The notes: generated by a model from the letters alone, not told the origin. 64,000 bases of DNA from Paucimonas lemoignei (GCA_900475325.1 LS483371.1:186001-250000); one strand, 5' to 3'. Numbered from the stretch's first letter, positions 22,688 through 31,755 are shown. Program-made: numbers and translations.

Positions 22688-23665
22688 ATGACACGTACTA
22701 CCTCTTCCGCTTCGCCAACCCAGCTACCCAGCCTGTCCCGTGCGTGGCGCGGTATCGCAGCTCTGTTGTTGAGCCTGATGCTTGCACCTGTCGCACTGGC
22801 TGACCAGACTGCCCCAACGACTCCAGCTGCGAGCCCTGCTCCGGTAACGGCGCCAGCCACCACGGCGGCACCGACCACTGAGACCACCGCGCCGGTGGTT
22901 CAGCCGGGTGTAGCGCCTGTCGAAGGCCCGGCCATGGTCGAAGAGGATAACAGCCTGGGCATGGCCCACGACCTGTCGCCATGGGGCATGTACCAGAATG
23001 CCGACATCATCGTTAAGGCCGTGATGATCGGCCTGGCGATTGCGTCGATCATTACCTGGACCATCTGGATCGCCAAGGGTTTCGAGCTGCTGGGCGCCAA
23101 GCGTCGTCTGCGCACCGAAATCGTTAACCTGAAGAAGGCTCGCACTCTGTCCGAGGCGAGCGAGACTGCCGCCAAAGAAGGCACCCTCGCCAATCTGCTG
23201 GTGCACGACGCGATGGAAGAAATGCGCTTGTCGGTCAACAGCCGCGAACGTGAAGGCATCAAGGAGCGCGTCAGCTTCCGTCTTGAGCGTCTGGTTGCCG
23301 CATGCGGCCGCAACATGAGCATGGGCACCGGCGTGCTGGCGACCATTGGTTCGACGGCGCCGTTTGTGGGCCTGTTCGGTACCGTATGGGGCATCATGAA
23401 CAGCTTTATCGGCATCGCCAAAACCCAGACCACCAACCTCGCGGTTGTGGCGCCCGGTATCGCCGAGGCATTGCTGGCCACTGCATTGGGTCTGGTTGCG
23501 GCGATTCCTGCGGTCGTTATCTACAACGTCTTCGCGCGCTCCATCGCGGGCTACAAGGCACAGGTTTCCGACGCCTCGGCGCAGGTTCTGTTGCTGGTCA
23601 GCCGTGATCTGGATCACCAGCCGAACGAACGCTCCCATTCTGCGCACATGGTCAAGGTGGGCTAA
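22688..23665 (+). CDS. exbB: TonB-system energiser ExbB
   Basis: A 325-residue inner-membrane MotA/TolQ/ExbB protein that forms the proton channel energising TonB. It is about 80 residues longer than E. coli ExbB: residues 1-38 look like a cleavable signal peptide (ending PVALA), followed by an Ala/Pro/Thr-rich periplasmic stretch to about 85. The core then follows: a transmembrane helix near 112-132, a cytoplasmic loop, and two helices (about 215-240 and 257-280) with GSTAPFVGLFGTVWGIMNSF and ALLATALGLVAAIPAVVIYN. Such extensions are usual in Pseudomonas ExbB. exbD follows three bases later. Confidence 0.96.
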   Translation: MTRTTSSASPTQLPSLSRAWRGIAALLLSLMLAPVALADQTAPTTPAASPAPVTAPATTAAPTTETTAPVVQPGVAPVEGPAMVEEDNSLGMAHDLSPWGMYQNADIIVKAVMIGLAIASIITWTIWIAKGFELLGAKRRLRTEIVNLKKARTLSEASETAAKEGTLANLLVHDAMEEMRLSVNSREREGIKERVSFRLERLVAACGRNMSMGTGVLATIGSTAPFVGLFGTVWGIMNSFIGIAKTQTTNLAVVAPGIAEALLATALGLVAAIPAVVIYNVFARSIAGYKAQVSDASAQVLLLVSRDLDHQPNERSHSAHMVKVG

Positions 23666-23668
23666 ACC

Positions 23669-24094
23669 TTGGGCATGCATCTGAAAGAAGGCGACGACGA
23701 TCTCGCCGAAAACCACGAAATCAACGTCACGCCGTTCATCGACGTCATGTTGGTACTGCTGATCATCTTCATGGTGGCGGCGCCGTTGGCGACCGTCGAC
23801 ATCAAGGTTGATCTGCCCGCCTCCACCGCCAAGCCACAGCCTAGACCCGAGAAGCCGATCTTCCTCAGCGTCAAGGCTGACCAGAGCGTTTACCTGGGTG
23901 ATGACAAGGTTGCCCGTGAGCAGCTGGGTCAGATCCTCGATGCCAGGACGAAAGGCAAGAAGGACACCACGATCTTCTTCCAGGCTGACAAAGGCGTCGA
24001 TTATGGCGACCTGATGGAAGTCATGAATGCCCTGCGCGGTGCGGGTTATCTGAAAGTGGGTCTGGTCGGTCTCGAGACGGTTGGTAAGAAATGA
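23669..24094 (+). CDS. exbD: TonB-system energiser ExbD
   Basis: A 141-residue single-pass inner-membrane protein that works with ExbB to use the proton motive force. The N-terminus MGMHLKEGDDDLAENHEINVTPFIDV runs into the transmembrane helix (MLVLLIIFMVAAPL) containing the essential Asp, and a periplasmic domain follows. The TTG at 23669, eight bases after AAGGTGG, gives the same length as E. coli ExbD (MAMHL start); the ATG two codons later has poorer spacing. Its stop overlaps the tonB start by four bases (ATGA), indicating translational coupling. Confidence 0.96.
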   Translation: MGMHLKEGDDDLAENHEINVTPFIDVMLVLLIIFMVAAPLATVDIKVDLPASTAKPQPRPEKPIFLSVKADQSVYLGDDKVAREQLGQILDARTKGKKDTTIFFQADKGVDYGDLMEVMNALRGAGYLKVGLVGLETVGKK

Positions 24095-24837
24095 TCAGTA
24101 CGCGCCAAAAACTGACTCGCTATAGCGGTAGTCTGTTGTTGGTGCTGGCCGTGCACGCCATTGCGATCGTGGTCGCACTTCGCTGGCCTGCATCCCAGGC
24201 CATCGAGCTGCCACCGGCAGCGATGATGGTCGAGCTGGCTCCAGAGCCGGAGCCTGCGCCGCCGCCACCACCGAAAGTCGTGCAACCGCCTCAGCCGCCC
24301 GCACCTGTGGAAGAAATTCCCGTGCCTAAAGTGGCTGAAGTCGAGAAGGCAGAAATCGCGGTGCCCAAGCCCGTGGTCAAGCCCAAGCCTAAACCGCAGC
24401 CGCCAAAGCCGGTGAAAAAGCCTGAGCCTCCGCAGGAAAAGCCCGCTGACGAAAAGCCGGTTGATACGCCACCGACCAACGCACCTGTGCAAAAGTCCGC
24501 TGCGCCGACACCACCTGCGCCGCCTTCGCCGCCGAGTACCGCGCTGCCAAGCTGGCAAAGTGATCTGTTGCGCCATCTGGCCAAGTACAAGAAGTATCCG
24601 GAAGATGCTCGTCGTCGCGGTATGCAAGGCGTCAGCCGTCTGCGCTTCGTCGTGGATGCCGAAGGCAACGTCCTGTCGTACTCGATTGCCAGCAGTTCAG
24701 GCAGCCCGTCACTGGACCGAGCCACCATGGAGATGATCCGTCGTGCTCAGCCGCTGCCTAAACCTCCGGCCGAAACGCTGAACAACGGCACCATTGAGAT
24801 CCTTGCACCATTTGTTTACTCGCTGGATAAGCGTTAA
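24091..24837 (+). CDS. tonB: Energy-transducing protein TonB
   Basis: A 248-residue protein that spans the periplasm and passes energy to outer-membrane siderophore and vitamin B12 receptors. A short cytoplasmic N-terminus and one transmembrane anchor (about 9-30, LLLVLAVHAIAIVVAL) precede a Pro/Lys/Glu-rich rigid region (about 48-150) with EPEPAPPPPPKV and KPVVKPKPKPQPPKP. The C-terminal domain (about 155-248) carries YPEDARRRGMQGVSRLRFVVDAEGNV. It overlaps exbD by four bases and completes an exbB-exbD-tonB operon. Confidence 0.96.
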   Translation: MISTRQKLTRYSGSLLLVLAVHAIAIVVALRWPASQAIELPPAAMMVELAPEPEPAPPPPPKVVQPPQPPAPVEEIPVPKVAEVEKAEIAVPKPVVKPKPKPQPPKPVKKPEPPQEKPADEKPVDTPPTNAPVQKSAAPTPPAPPSPPSTALPSWQSDLLRHLAKYKKYPEDARRRGMQGVSRLRFVVDAEGNVLSYSIASSSGSPSLDRATMEMIRRAQPLPKPPAETLNNGTIEILAPFVYSLDKR

Positions 24838-24928
24838 ATCGCAATTTTGATACAACGCGGTAGCTTGATAACGTGCGTCTATCGATTGCAGCCGCTATGC
24901 TGGGGCCGCAACTTCATGGACGCACGTT

Positions 24929-25852
24929 ATGACTCTCACAGAATTGCGCTACATCGTAACCCTCGCTCAAGAACAGCACTTCGGCCATGCCGCCGAGCGT
25001 TGTCACGTCAGCCAGCCGACATTGTCGGTCGGCGTGAAAAAGCTTGAAGATGAACTTGGTGTGCTTATCTTCGAGCGCAGCAAGAGTGCCGTGCGTCTGA
25101 CGCCCGTCGGTGAAGGCATCGTCGCCCAGGCACAGAAGGTTCTGGAGCAGGCTCAAGGCATTCGCGAACTGGCTCAGGCTGGCAAGAACCAACTGACCGC
25201 CCCTCTTAAAGTCGGCGCGATCTACACCGTTGGCCCTTACCTGTTTCCCCATCTGATTCCGCAACTGCACCGGGTCGCCCCGCAGATGCCGTTGTACATC
25301 GAAGAAAACTTCACTCACGTGCTGCGCGACAAACTGCGTAACGGTGAGCTGGACGCGATCATCATTGCGTTGCCGTTCAATGAAGCCGATGTGCTGACCA
25401 TGCAGCTTTATGACGAGCCGTTCTACGTCCTGATGCCTGCCGATCACCCATGGACCCAGAAAGCGACCATCGACGCCTCGGCGCTCAACGACAAGAGCCT
25501 GTTGCTGTTAGGTGAAGGTCATTGCTTCCGCGATCAGGTGCTCGAAGCCTGTCCAACCCTGACCAAGGGCAGCGAAGGCGCGAAACACACGACGGTGGAA
25601 TCCAGCTCGCTGGAAACCATCCGCCATATGGTGGCGTCCGGGTTGGGTATTTCGATCCTGCCGATGTCAGCCGTAGACAGCCATCACTACGCCCCTGGCG
25701 TTATTGAAGTGCGTCCGCTGACTGCGCCGGTTCCGTTCCGGACCGTGGCAATTGCCTGGCGCGCCAGCTTCCCACGGCCCAAGGCGATCGAGATTCTCGC
25801 TGACTCCGTGCGTCTGTGTTCCGTGGCCCGTCCGAAAACCGAAGCGAGCTGA
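24929..25852 (+). CDS. oxyR: Hydrogen peroxide-sensing regulator OxyR
   Basis: A 307-residue LysR-type regulator activated by peroxide through a disulfide. The N-terminal helix-turn-helix (about 1-60, MTLTELRYIVTLAQEQHFGHAA ... SQPTLSVGVKKLE, quoted in part) binds DNA. The two redox cysteines are at exactly 199 and 208 (EGHCFRDQVLEACP), matching E. coli OxyR numbering. It normally controls catalase and alkyl-hydroperoxide reductase genes, none of which is in this window. recG starts eight nt downstream; an oxyR-recG operon is known in Pseudomonas. Confidence 0.97.
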   Translation: MTLTELRYIVTLAQEQHFGHAAERCHVSQPTLSVGVKKLEDELGVLIFERSKSAVRLTPVGEGIVAQAQKVLEQAQGIRELAQAGKNQLTAPLKVGAIYTVGPYLFPHLIPQLHRVAPQMPLYIEENFTHVLRDKLRNGELDAIIIALPFNEADVLTMQLYDEPFYVLMPADHPWTQKATIDASALNDKSLLLLGEGHCFRDQVLEACPTLTKGSEGAKHTTVESSSLETIRHMVASGLGISILPMSAVDSHHYAPGVIEVRPLTAPVPFRTVAIAWRASFPRPKAIEILADSVRLCSVARPKTEAS

Positions 25853-25860
25853 GTGCAGGC

Positions 25861-27936
25861 ATGAGCGAGTTGTCCCACGTCTCGGTCACGGCGCTCAAGG
25901 GCGTCGGCGAGGCCATGGCTGAAAAGCTCGCGAAGGTCGGCCTGGAAAACCTCCAGGACGTACTGTTCCATCTTCCGCTGCGTTATCAGGATCGCACCCG
26001 CGTGGTGCCCATCGGCCAGTTGCGTCCCGGTCAGGACGCGGTGATCGAAGGCACTGTCAGCGGCGCCGATGTGGTCATGGGCAAACGTCGCAGCTTGCTG
26101 GTGCGTCTGAACGACGGCACCGGCAGTTTGAGCCTGCGCTTCTACCATTTCAGCAATGCCCAGAAAGACGGCCTCAAGCGTGGCACGCATATCCGCTGTT
26201 TTGGTGAGGCCCGCCCTGGTGCGTCCGGCCTGGAAATCTACCATCCGGAATACCGTGCGCTGACCGGCAGTGAGTCACCTCCCGTAGAGCAGACCCTGAC
26301 GCCGATCTACCCGACCACCGAAGGCCTGACCCAGCAACGCTTGCGCCAGTTGAGCCAGCAGACCCTGGCCATGCTGGGTCCGAAAAGCCTGCCCGACTGG
26401 CTGCCGGAAGAGCTCGCCCGGGACTATCAGCTCGCTCCGCTGGACGAAGCGATTCGCTACCTGCATCACCCACCTGCGGACGCCGACGTTGAAGAATTGG
26501 CGTTGGGACATCACTGGGCGCAGCATCGCTTGGCGTTCGAAGAGCTGCTGACTCACCAGTTGTCCCAGCAAAGGCTGCGTGAAAGCCTGCGCTCGCAGCG
26601 GGCTCCGGCCTTGCCGTTGGCGAAAAAACTGCCGAAGCAATTTCTCGCCAACCTGGGCTTCCCGCCCACTGGCGCTCAGCAGCGGGTCGGCAACGAGGTC
26701 GCCTACGACCTCAGCCAGCCGGAGCCCATGCTGCGTTTGATTCAAGGCGATGTGGGCGCGGGCAAAACAGTTGTCGCTGCGCTGGCGGCTCTGCAGGCGC
26801 TGGAAGCTGGGTATCAGGTGGCGCTGATGGCTCCGACGGAGATTCTCGCCGAGCAGCATTACATCAACTTCAAACGCTGGCTTGAGCCGCTGGGCATCGA
26901 AGTGGCGTGGCTGGCGGGCAAGCTCAAGGGCAAGGCGCGGGTCACTTCACTGGAGCAGATTGCGACCGGCACACCCATGGTGGTCGGCACCCATGCGTTG
27001 TTTCAGGACGAAGTGCAGTTCAAGAACCTCGCCCTGGTGATCATTGACGAACAGCATCGATTCGGCGTGCAACAACGTCTGGCCCTGCGCAAAAAAGGCG
27101 TCGGTGGTCTGATGTGCCCGCATCAACTGATCATGACTGCCACGCCGATCCCGCGAACCCTGGCCATGAGCGCCTACGCGGACCTCGACACGTCGATCCT
27201 CGACGAACTTCCACCGGGCCGCACGCCGGTCAATACGGTGCTGGTGGTCGACACCCGGCGCATCGAGGTCATCGAGCGGGTGCGTGCTGCCTGCGCGGAA
27301 GGCCGTCAGGCGTATTGGGTATGCACGCTGATCGAAGAGTCCGAAGAGCTCACCTGCCAGGCGGCGGAGACCTCGTTTGAAGAGCTGACCAGTGCGCTTG
27401 GCGAGTTCCGGGTTGGTTTGATCCATGGCCGGATGAAGCCAGCGGAAAAGGCCGCCGTCATGGCCGAATTCAAACAGGGCGCCTTGCAGTTGCTGGTGGC
27501 AACGACCGTGATTGAAGTCGGCGTCGATGTGCCCAATGCCAGCCTGATGATCATCGAAAACCCTGAGCGGCTGGGCCTGGCCCAACTGCACCAATTACGG
27601 GGTCGCGTCGGGCGCGGCAGTGCGGTCAGCCATTGCGTGCTGCTGTACCACCCGCCGTTGTCGCAAATCGGTCGTCAGCGCCTGGGTATCATGCGCGAGA
27701 CCAACGACGGCTTCGTGATCGCCGAGAAGGACCTCGAACTGCGCGGCCCCGGCGAAATGCTGGGCACTCGCCAGACCGGGCTTTTGCAGTTCAAGGTGGC
27801 CGATCTGATGCGCGACGCCGACCTGCTGCCCGCCGTGCGCGACGCCGCCCAGGCGCTGCTGGAGCGCTGGCCGCAACACGTCAGCCCGCTGCTGGAGCGT
27901 TGGTTGCGTCACGGCCAGCAATATGGTCAGGTGTGA
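25861..27936 (+). CDS. recG: ATP-dependent DNA helicase RecG
   Basis: A 691-residue branched-DNA helicase that remodels stalled forks and Holliday junctions. Order of domains: wedge/OB region (about 1-200, including LKGVGEAMAEKLAKVGL and LPLRYQDRT), then helicase domain with Walker A GDVGAGKTVVA, Walker B IIDEQHRFGVQQR, and motif VI QLRGRVGRG, and the C-terminal TRG-like region MLGTRQTGLLQFKVADLMRD. The ATG at 25861 gives the standard start MSELSHVSVTALKGVG; in-frame codons upstream overlap oxyR. It probably shares the oxyR transcript. Confidence 0.97.
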   Translation: MSELSHVSVTALKGVGEAMAEKLAKVGLENLQDVLFHLPLRYQDRTRVVPIGQLRPGQDAVIEGTVSGADVVMGKRRSLLVRLNDGTGSLSLRFYHFSNAQKDGLKRGTHIRCFGEARPGASGLEIYHPEYRALTGSESPPVEQTLTPIYPTTEGLTQQRLRQLSQQTLAMLGPKSLPDWLPEELARDYQLAPLDEAIRYLHHPPADADVEELALGHHWAQHRLAFEELLTHQLSQQRLRESLRSQRAPALPLAKKLPKQFLANLGFPPTGAQQRVGNEVAYDLSQPEPMLRLIQGDVGAGKTVVAALAALQALEAGYQVALMAPTEILAEQHYINFKRWLEPLGIEVAWLAGKLKGKARVTSLEQIATGTPMVVGTHALFQDEVQFKNLALVIIDEQHRFGVQQRLALRKKGVGGLMCPHQLIMTATPIPRTLAMSAYADLDTSILDELPPGRTPVNTVLVVDTRRIEVIERVRAACAEGRQAYWVCTLIEESEELTCQAAETSFEELTSALGEFRVGLIHGRMKPAEKAAVMAEFKQGALQLLVATTVIEVGVDVPNASLMIIENPERLGLAQLHQLRGRVGRGSAVSHCVLLYHPPLSQIGRQRLGIMRETNDGFVIAEKDLELRGPGEMLGTRQTGLLQFKVADLMRDADLLPAVRDAAQALLERWPQHVSPLLERWLRHGQQYGQV

Positions 27937-28023
27937 TGCAGGTCATCGCTTTGACGATCCCATCACACCGTTAACAGCCAAGCTGGTTATACTTCAGCGA
28001 CTGTAAGAAATCGGATACTGACC

Positions 28024-29421
28024 ATGACAGAAGTTGCCCACGTCGATGAAGCTCCTCATACGCCGTCCGTCATTCGGCAATTGCTCGGCAAACTAGCGAT
28101 CAACTACAGCGAGGTCCCTGAGGGCTCGCAACTGCCTGATGAACGAAAGGTCCAGGCAGTGTTGGTCGAGGACGCCGTTGGCGCACTTCTGATCCTGTTC
28201 CCTCAAAGCCAGCTGCTGGACCTCAGCCGCATCACTGAGTTGACCGGCCGCAAGCTGGTGGCCGTGCCTCATGCACGCCTGCTCAAAATGCTCAACAAGC
28301 ACAGCCTGCAAGTGTTGCCAGGCGTGCCTGCGCTGACCAGTTCGCCTTGCCTGTATGACGAGCGTTTGTTGCAAGAGCCGTCTGTATTGATTGGCTCGGG
28401 CGAGCCGGGTGTCTTGCTGGAAGTCAGCAGCGACGATTTCAAGACCATGCTCAGCAAGGCCAGTGCTGCGCGTTTCGGCGAACTGCTGAGCACTATCAAG
28501 CCCAATCTTGATCGCCCGGATGATGACCGCGAGGAAATCACCCAGGCCATGCAAGCCTTCACCGCGCGTCGCATTCAGCAACGCCTGGAAGCCACGCTGG
28601 AAATCCCGCCGCTGGCCGAGACGGCGCAGAAAATCATTAAATTGCGGGTCGACCCCGACGCGACTATCGACGACATCACCGGCGTGGTCGAGACCGATCC
28701 TGCGCTGGCCGCCCAAGTGGTGAGCTGGGCGGCTTCGCCGTACTACGCCTCGACTGGCAAGATCCGTTCGGTCGAAGATGCCATTGTTCGGGTCCTTGGG
28801 TTCGATCTGGTGATCAACCTGGCGTTGGGCCTGGCGTTGGGTAAAACCCTGAGCCTGCCCAAGGATCACCCGCAGCAGACCACGCCTTACTGGCAGCAGT
28901 CGATCTACACGGCGGCCGTTATCGAAGGTCTGACCCGCGCGATTCCCCGTGCCCAGCGCCCGGAAGCTGGCCTGACGTACCTGGCCGGATTGCTGCACAA
29001 CTTTGGCTACCTGCTGCTGGCGCATGTATTCCCGCCGCACTTCTCGCTGATCTGCCGCCAGTTGGAGGTCAATCCGCACCTGCATCACAGCTATGTCGAG
29101 CAGCACCTGCTGGGTATCAGCCGCGAGCAGATGGGCTCCTGGTTGATGCGCTACTGGGACATGCCGGACGAACTGTGTACCGCCCTGCGCTTCCAGCATG
29201 ATCCGACCTACGACGGCGAACATTGCGAGTACGCCAATCTGGTTTACCTCGCCGTGCGCCTGTTGCGCCAGAACGGCATCGGCTCCGGCCCGGCGGAAGT
29301 GATCCCTGACGAGATCTACACTCGCCTGAACCTGTCCCGCGACAAGGCAGAAGATTCAGTGCGCAAAGTGCTTGAAGCCGAAGTGCTGCTGCGCGAACTG
29401 GCTTCGCAGTTTTCTTCCTGA
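28024..29421 (+). CDS. YbaK-like (aminoacyl-tRNA deacylase-type) and HDOD domain fusion protein
   Basis: A 465-residue protein joining two unrelated domains. The N-terminal part (about 15-150, SVIRQLLGKLAINYSEVPEG ... TGRKLVAVPHARLLKML ... GVPALTSSPCLYDERLL) resembles the YbaK/ProX editing fold that deacylates mis-charged tRNA. The C-terminal part (about 190-400) is an HDOD domain, with LEIPPLAETAQKIIKLRVDPDATIDDI and LLHNFGYLLLAHVFPPHF; the HD metal residues are not conserved, as usual for HDOD. HDOD proteins tend to be signalling scaffolds. This fusion is widespread in Pseudomonas but I know of no assigned function. It is transcribed alone. Confidence 0.82.
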   Translation: MTEVAHVDEAPHTPSVIRQLLGKLAINYSEVPEGSQLPDERKVQAVLVEDAVGALLILFPQSQLLDLSRITELTGRKLVAVPHARLLKMLNKHSLQVLPGVPALTSSPCLYDERLLQEPSVLIGSGEPGVLLEVSSDDFKTMLSKASAARFGELLSTIKPNLDRPDDDREEITQAMQAFTARRIQQRLEATLEIPPLAETAQKIIKLRVDPDATIDDITGVVETDPALAAQVVSWAASPYYASTGKIRSVEDAIVRVLGFDLVINLALGLALGKTLSLPKDHPQQTTPYWQQSIYTAAVIEGLTRAIPRAQRPEAGLTYLAGLLHNFGYLLLAHVFPPHFSLICRQLEVNPHLHHSYVEQHLLGISREQMGSWLMRYWDMPDELCTALRFQHDPTYDGEHCEYANLVYLAVRLLRQNGIGSGPAEVIPDEIYTRLNLSRDKAEDSVRKVLEAEVLLRELASQFSS

Positions 29422-29502
29422 CGCTGACGTCCCTGTGGGAGATTCCCTGTCTTTCCGCACGGCCTACTGGAAGCACATAAAGGTCTTGGCAGACCTCGGA
29501 CC

Positions 29503-29595
29503 TGTGGGAGCGAATTCATTCGCGAAAAGGCCGGTACAGTCGGTGCATCTTCATCGGTCTTGACGCAGCCTTCGCGAATGAATTCGCTCCCACAG
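29503..29595. repeat. Class A REP pair (REPIN-like)
   Basis: Arms GTGGGAGCGAATTCATTCGC and complement, spacer about 45 nt. The left flank (GGTCTTGGCAGACCTCGGAC) is nearly shared with the elements at 5801 and 62736. It sits between convergent genes. Confidence 0.92.
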
Positions 29596-29631
29596 GGGTA
29601 TGCGGTGTGCCTGATGCACCGCGTTCTCGCT

Positions 29632-30033
29632 TCAAACTGTTTCTTCTGCCTCCCCCGGCAATTGCTCATCCAGATGCAGCCAAGGCAGGCGGTTGTCGGT
29701 CCAGATATGGCGGTTGGCAGGCGCAAGCTCCGGGTGGTCGAATGTGGCCACGGTCACGTCGATCAGCTCGGGGCTGTTGCGCGACAACAAGGCCAGTTGC
29801 GCTCCACAGTTATTGCAGAAATAGCGCACGCAAGTCGGGCCTGAGTCGTAAGGGGTCGGGCTGCCTTCGGTCCATTGAAATGAAGCGATGGGCACCGAAA
29901 TCCAGGTCATGACAATCCCGCCCGACGTCCGGCGGCAGATCGAGCAGTGGCAATGAGCGATGTCCTGCAAGGGCGCATCGAACTGGTAACGCAAGCTGCC
30001 GCAATGGCAGCCGCCGTGGGTGACCTGGTCCAT
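29632..30033 (-). CDS. GFA-family zinc protein
   Basis: A 133-residue member of the GFA (glutathione-dependent formaldehyde-activating enzyme-like) family. The zinc ligands are visible: GGCHCGSLRY near the N-terminus, HCHCSICRRTSG, and FCNNCGAQL. Most family members have no proven substrate, so formaldehyde activity should not be assumed. The ATG at 30033 (MDQVTHGGCHCG) places the first Zn motif at the usual distance from the start; the frame is open about 50 codons further but those are unlikely to be coding. GGAAAAGGAAAA lies just upstream. It stands alone, divergent from the CitMHS gene. Confidence 0.87.
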   Translation of the reverse strand: MDQVTHGGCHCGSLRYQFDAPLQDIAHCHCSICRRTSGGIVMTWISVPIASFQWTEGSPTPYDSGPTCVRYFCNNCGAQLALLSRNSPELIDVTVATFDHPELAPANRHIWTDNRLPWLHLDEQLPGEAEETV

Positions 30034-30362
30034 TTTCCTTTTCCTGTCTCGCTGAAAGTCGATAAAGCGTCTGACCCCTCGATCGCGCATTCGTCTTGAG
30101 CAACTAACGCTCAAAGGTTTCAGCAACGAAAGGTGGATGAAAGCTTGGGCGATTAGGATCCGTTCACCGCCGGCAAAAGACCGGTCAGCCACAGGTGCGT
30201 TTCACAACGCCCAAAGGCCCAGTTAACAACAACAAATGGTGACCCTGATGTGCTCTAGTGCCCTGCTCCATTCCTCGCTTTCGCCCCAACTCCACGCGCC
30301 GCTCTCTTTGAGCTGATTCGCCCTTCGCCTTTACCCAATCGCGTACCGCCTGGAGTATTTCT
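30034..30362. promoter_or_regulatory. Divergent intergenic region with AACAACAACAA tract upstream of citMHS
   Basis: The 329-nt gap between the GFA and CitMHS genes holds no gene I can support. At 30225-30235 is AACAACAACAA, which fits the AAnAAnAA pattern bound by Hfq/Crc on mRNA, about 130 nt before the citMHS ATG. It matters only if the transcript starts upstream of it. TGGAG before the ATG is the ribosome-binding site. Confidence 0.4.
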
Positions 30363-31670
30363 ATGTTGACCTTCCTCGGCTTTGCCATGGTTGTTGCTTT
30401 CATGTACTTGATCATGAGCAAGCGCATGTCCGCGCTGATTGCCTTGATCCTGGTACCCATCATTTTTGCCCTGTTCGGCGGCTTTGGCCCCACCATCGGC
30501 CCGATGATGCTGGCGGGTATCACCAAGCTGGCGCCGACTGGCGTGATGTTGATGTTCGCCATTCTGTACTTCGCCTTGATGATCGACTCCGGCCTGTTCG
30601 ACCCGGCCGTGCGTCAGATTCTGAGATGGGTCAAAGGTGACCCGATGAAAGTCTCGGTCGGCACTGCGGTGCTGGCGCTGGTGGTTTCCCTGGACGGTGA
30701 TGGCGCAACGACTTACATGATCTGCGTTGCCGCCATGCTGCCGCTGTACAGCCGCATTGGCATGAGCCCGCGCATCATGGCCGGTCTGATCATCCTGGCG
30801 GGCGGCATCATGAACATGACGCCATGGGGCGGGCCGACCGCTCGCGCAGCCAGTGCCTTGCATGTTGATGCGTCCGATATTTTCGTGCCGATGATCCCGG
30901 CCATGTGCGCCGGTGTGGTCGCGCTTCTGCTGATTGCGTACTTCTACGGCAAACGTGAGCGCGCTCGTCTGGGCGAGCTGCACCTGCATGGCGACGACGC
31001 TGACCACAGCGAAATCAGTGTTTCGCAGTTCCCGGATGCCCGCCGTCCGAAGCTGATCTGGTTCAACGGTGGCCTGACACTGCTGCTGATGGTCGCTCTG
31101 ATCATGGGGCTGTTGCCGCTGCCAGTGCTGTTCATGATCGCGTTCAGTATCGCCATGATCATCAACTATCCGAACCTGCAGGATCAGAAAGACCGTATCG
31201 CCGCTCACTCCGGCAGCGTACTGGCAGTCGTCGGCCTTATCTTCGCGGCAGGTATTTTCACCGGTATCCTGACCGGCACCGGCATGGTCGATGCGATGTC
31301 CAAAAGCCTGCTGGCGGTCATCCCGGAAGCCATGGGCCCTTACCTGGCGGTGATTACTGCACTGGTGAGCATGCCGTTCACGTTCTTCATGTCCAACGAC
31401 GCGTTCTACTACGGCGTGTTGCCGGTGTTGACCGAAGCCGCTTCCCACTACGGTATCAGCGCAGTCGAGATGGCTCGCGCATCGATCGTGGGTCAACCGG
31501 TTCACTTGCTCAGCCCGCTGGTTCCATCGACCTATCTGTTGGTAGCTCTGGCCGGTATCGAGTTCGGCGATCACCAGCGCTTCACCTTGAAGTGGGCAGT
31601 ACTGATTTGCCTGTGCATAATGGTTGCCGCTTTGCTGATGGGCATTTTCCCGCTGTACAGCAGTCTGTAA
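30363..31670 (+). CDS. CitMHS-family citrate/metal-citrate proton symporter
   Basis: A 435-residue inner-membrane carrier with about 11-12 hydrophobic segments. CitMHS members import citrate complexed with Mg2+ or Ca2+ together with protons. Family-like features are the N-terminal MLTFLGFAMVVAFMYLIMSKRMSALIALI (quoted in part), TYMICVAAMLPLY, the conserved MTPWGGPTARAASAL motif, and the C-terminal TFFMSNDAFYYGVLPVL. No two-component regulator adjoins it, unlike Bacillus citM. The A-rich tract upstream suggests possible Hfq/Crc control. The exact substrate is inferred from family only. Confidence 0.88.
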   Translation: MLTFLGFAMVVAFMYLIMSKRMSALIALILVPIIFALFGGFGPTIGPMMLAGITKLAPTGVMLMFAILYFALMIDSGLFDPAVRQILRWVKGDPMKVSVGTAVLALVVSLDGDGATTYMICVAAMLPLYSRIGMSPRIMAGLIILAGGIMNMTPWGGPTARAASALHVDASDIFVPMIPAMCAGVVALLLIAYFYGKRERARLGELHLHGDDADHSEISVSQFPDARRPKLIWFNGGLTLLLMVALIMGLLPLPVLFMIAFSIAMIINYPNLQDQKDRIAAHSGSVLAVVGLIFAAGIFTGILTGTGMVDAMSKSLLAVIPEAMGPYLAVITALVSMPFTFFMSNDAFYYGVLPVLTEAASHYGISAVEMARASIVGQPVHLLSPLVPSTYLLVALAGIEFGDHQRFTLKWAVLICLCIMVAALLMGIFPLYSSL

Positions 31671-31696
31671 CCCAAGACTCAATTGTTGCGCGGCTC

Positions 31697-31720
31697 AAGC
31701 CCGGCGTTAATGCCGGGCTT
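31697..31720 (+). terminator. GC-rich hairpin after citMHS
   Basis: Perfect nine-base stem AAGCCCGGC / GCCGGGCTT around GTTAAT, 26 nt after the stop. There is no T-tract, so it could be a Rho-independent site of low strength or a 3'-end-stabilising hairpin. Confidence 0.5.
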
Positions 31721-31755
31721 GTGCCGTTAAAGTTAAACGCTCAAAGGATCACGTA

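Noticed and set aside
30255..31682. A 475-codon open frame antisense to citMHS
   Set aside because: Gln/His-rich antisense translation with no domain; the sense transporter is clear.
31680..31755. Manganese (yybP-ykoY) riboswitch before terC
   Set aside because: The gap is only about 85 nt and contains a simple hairpin without the conserved riboswitch loops.
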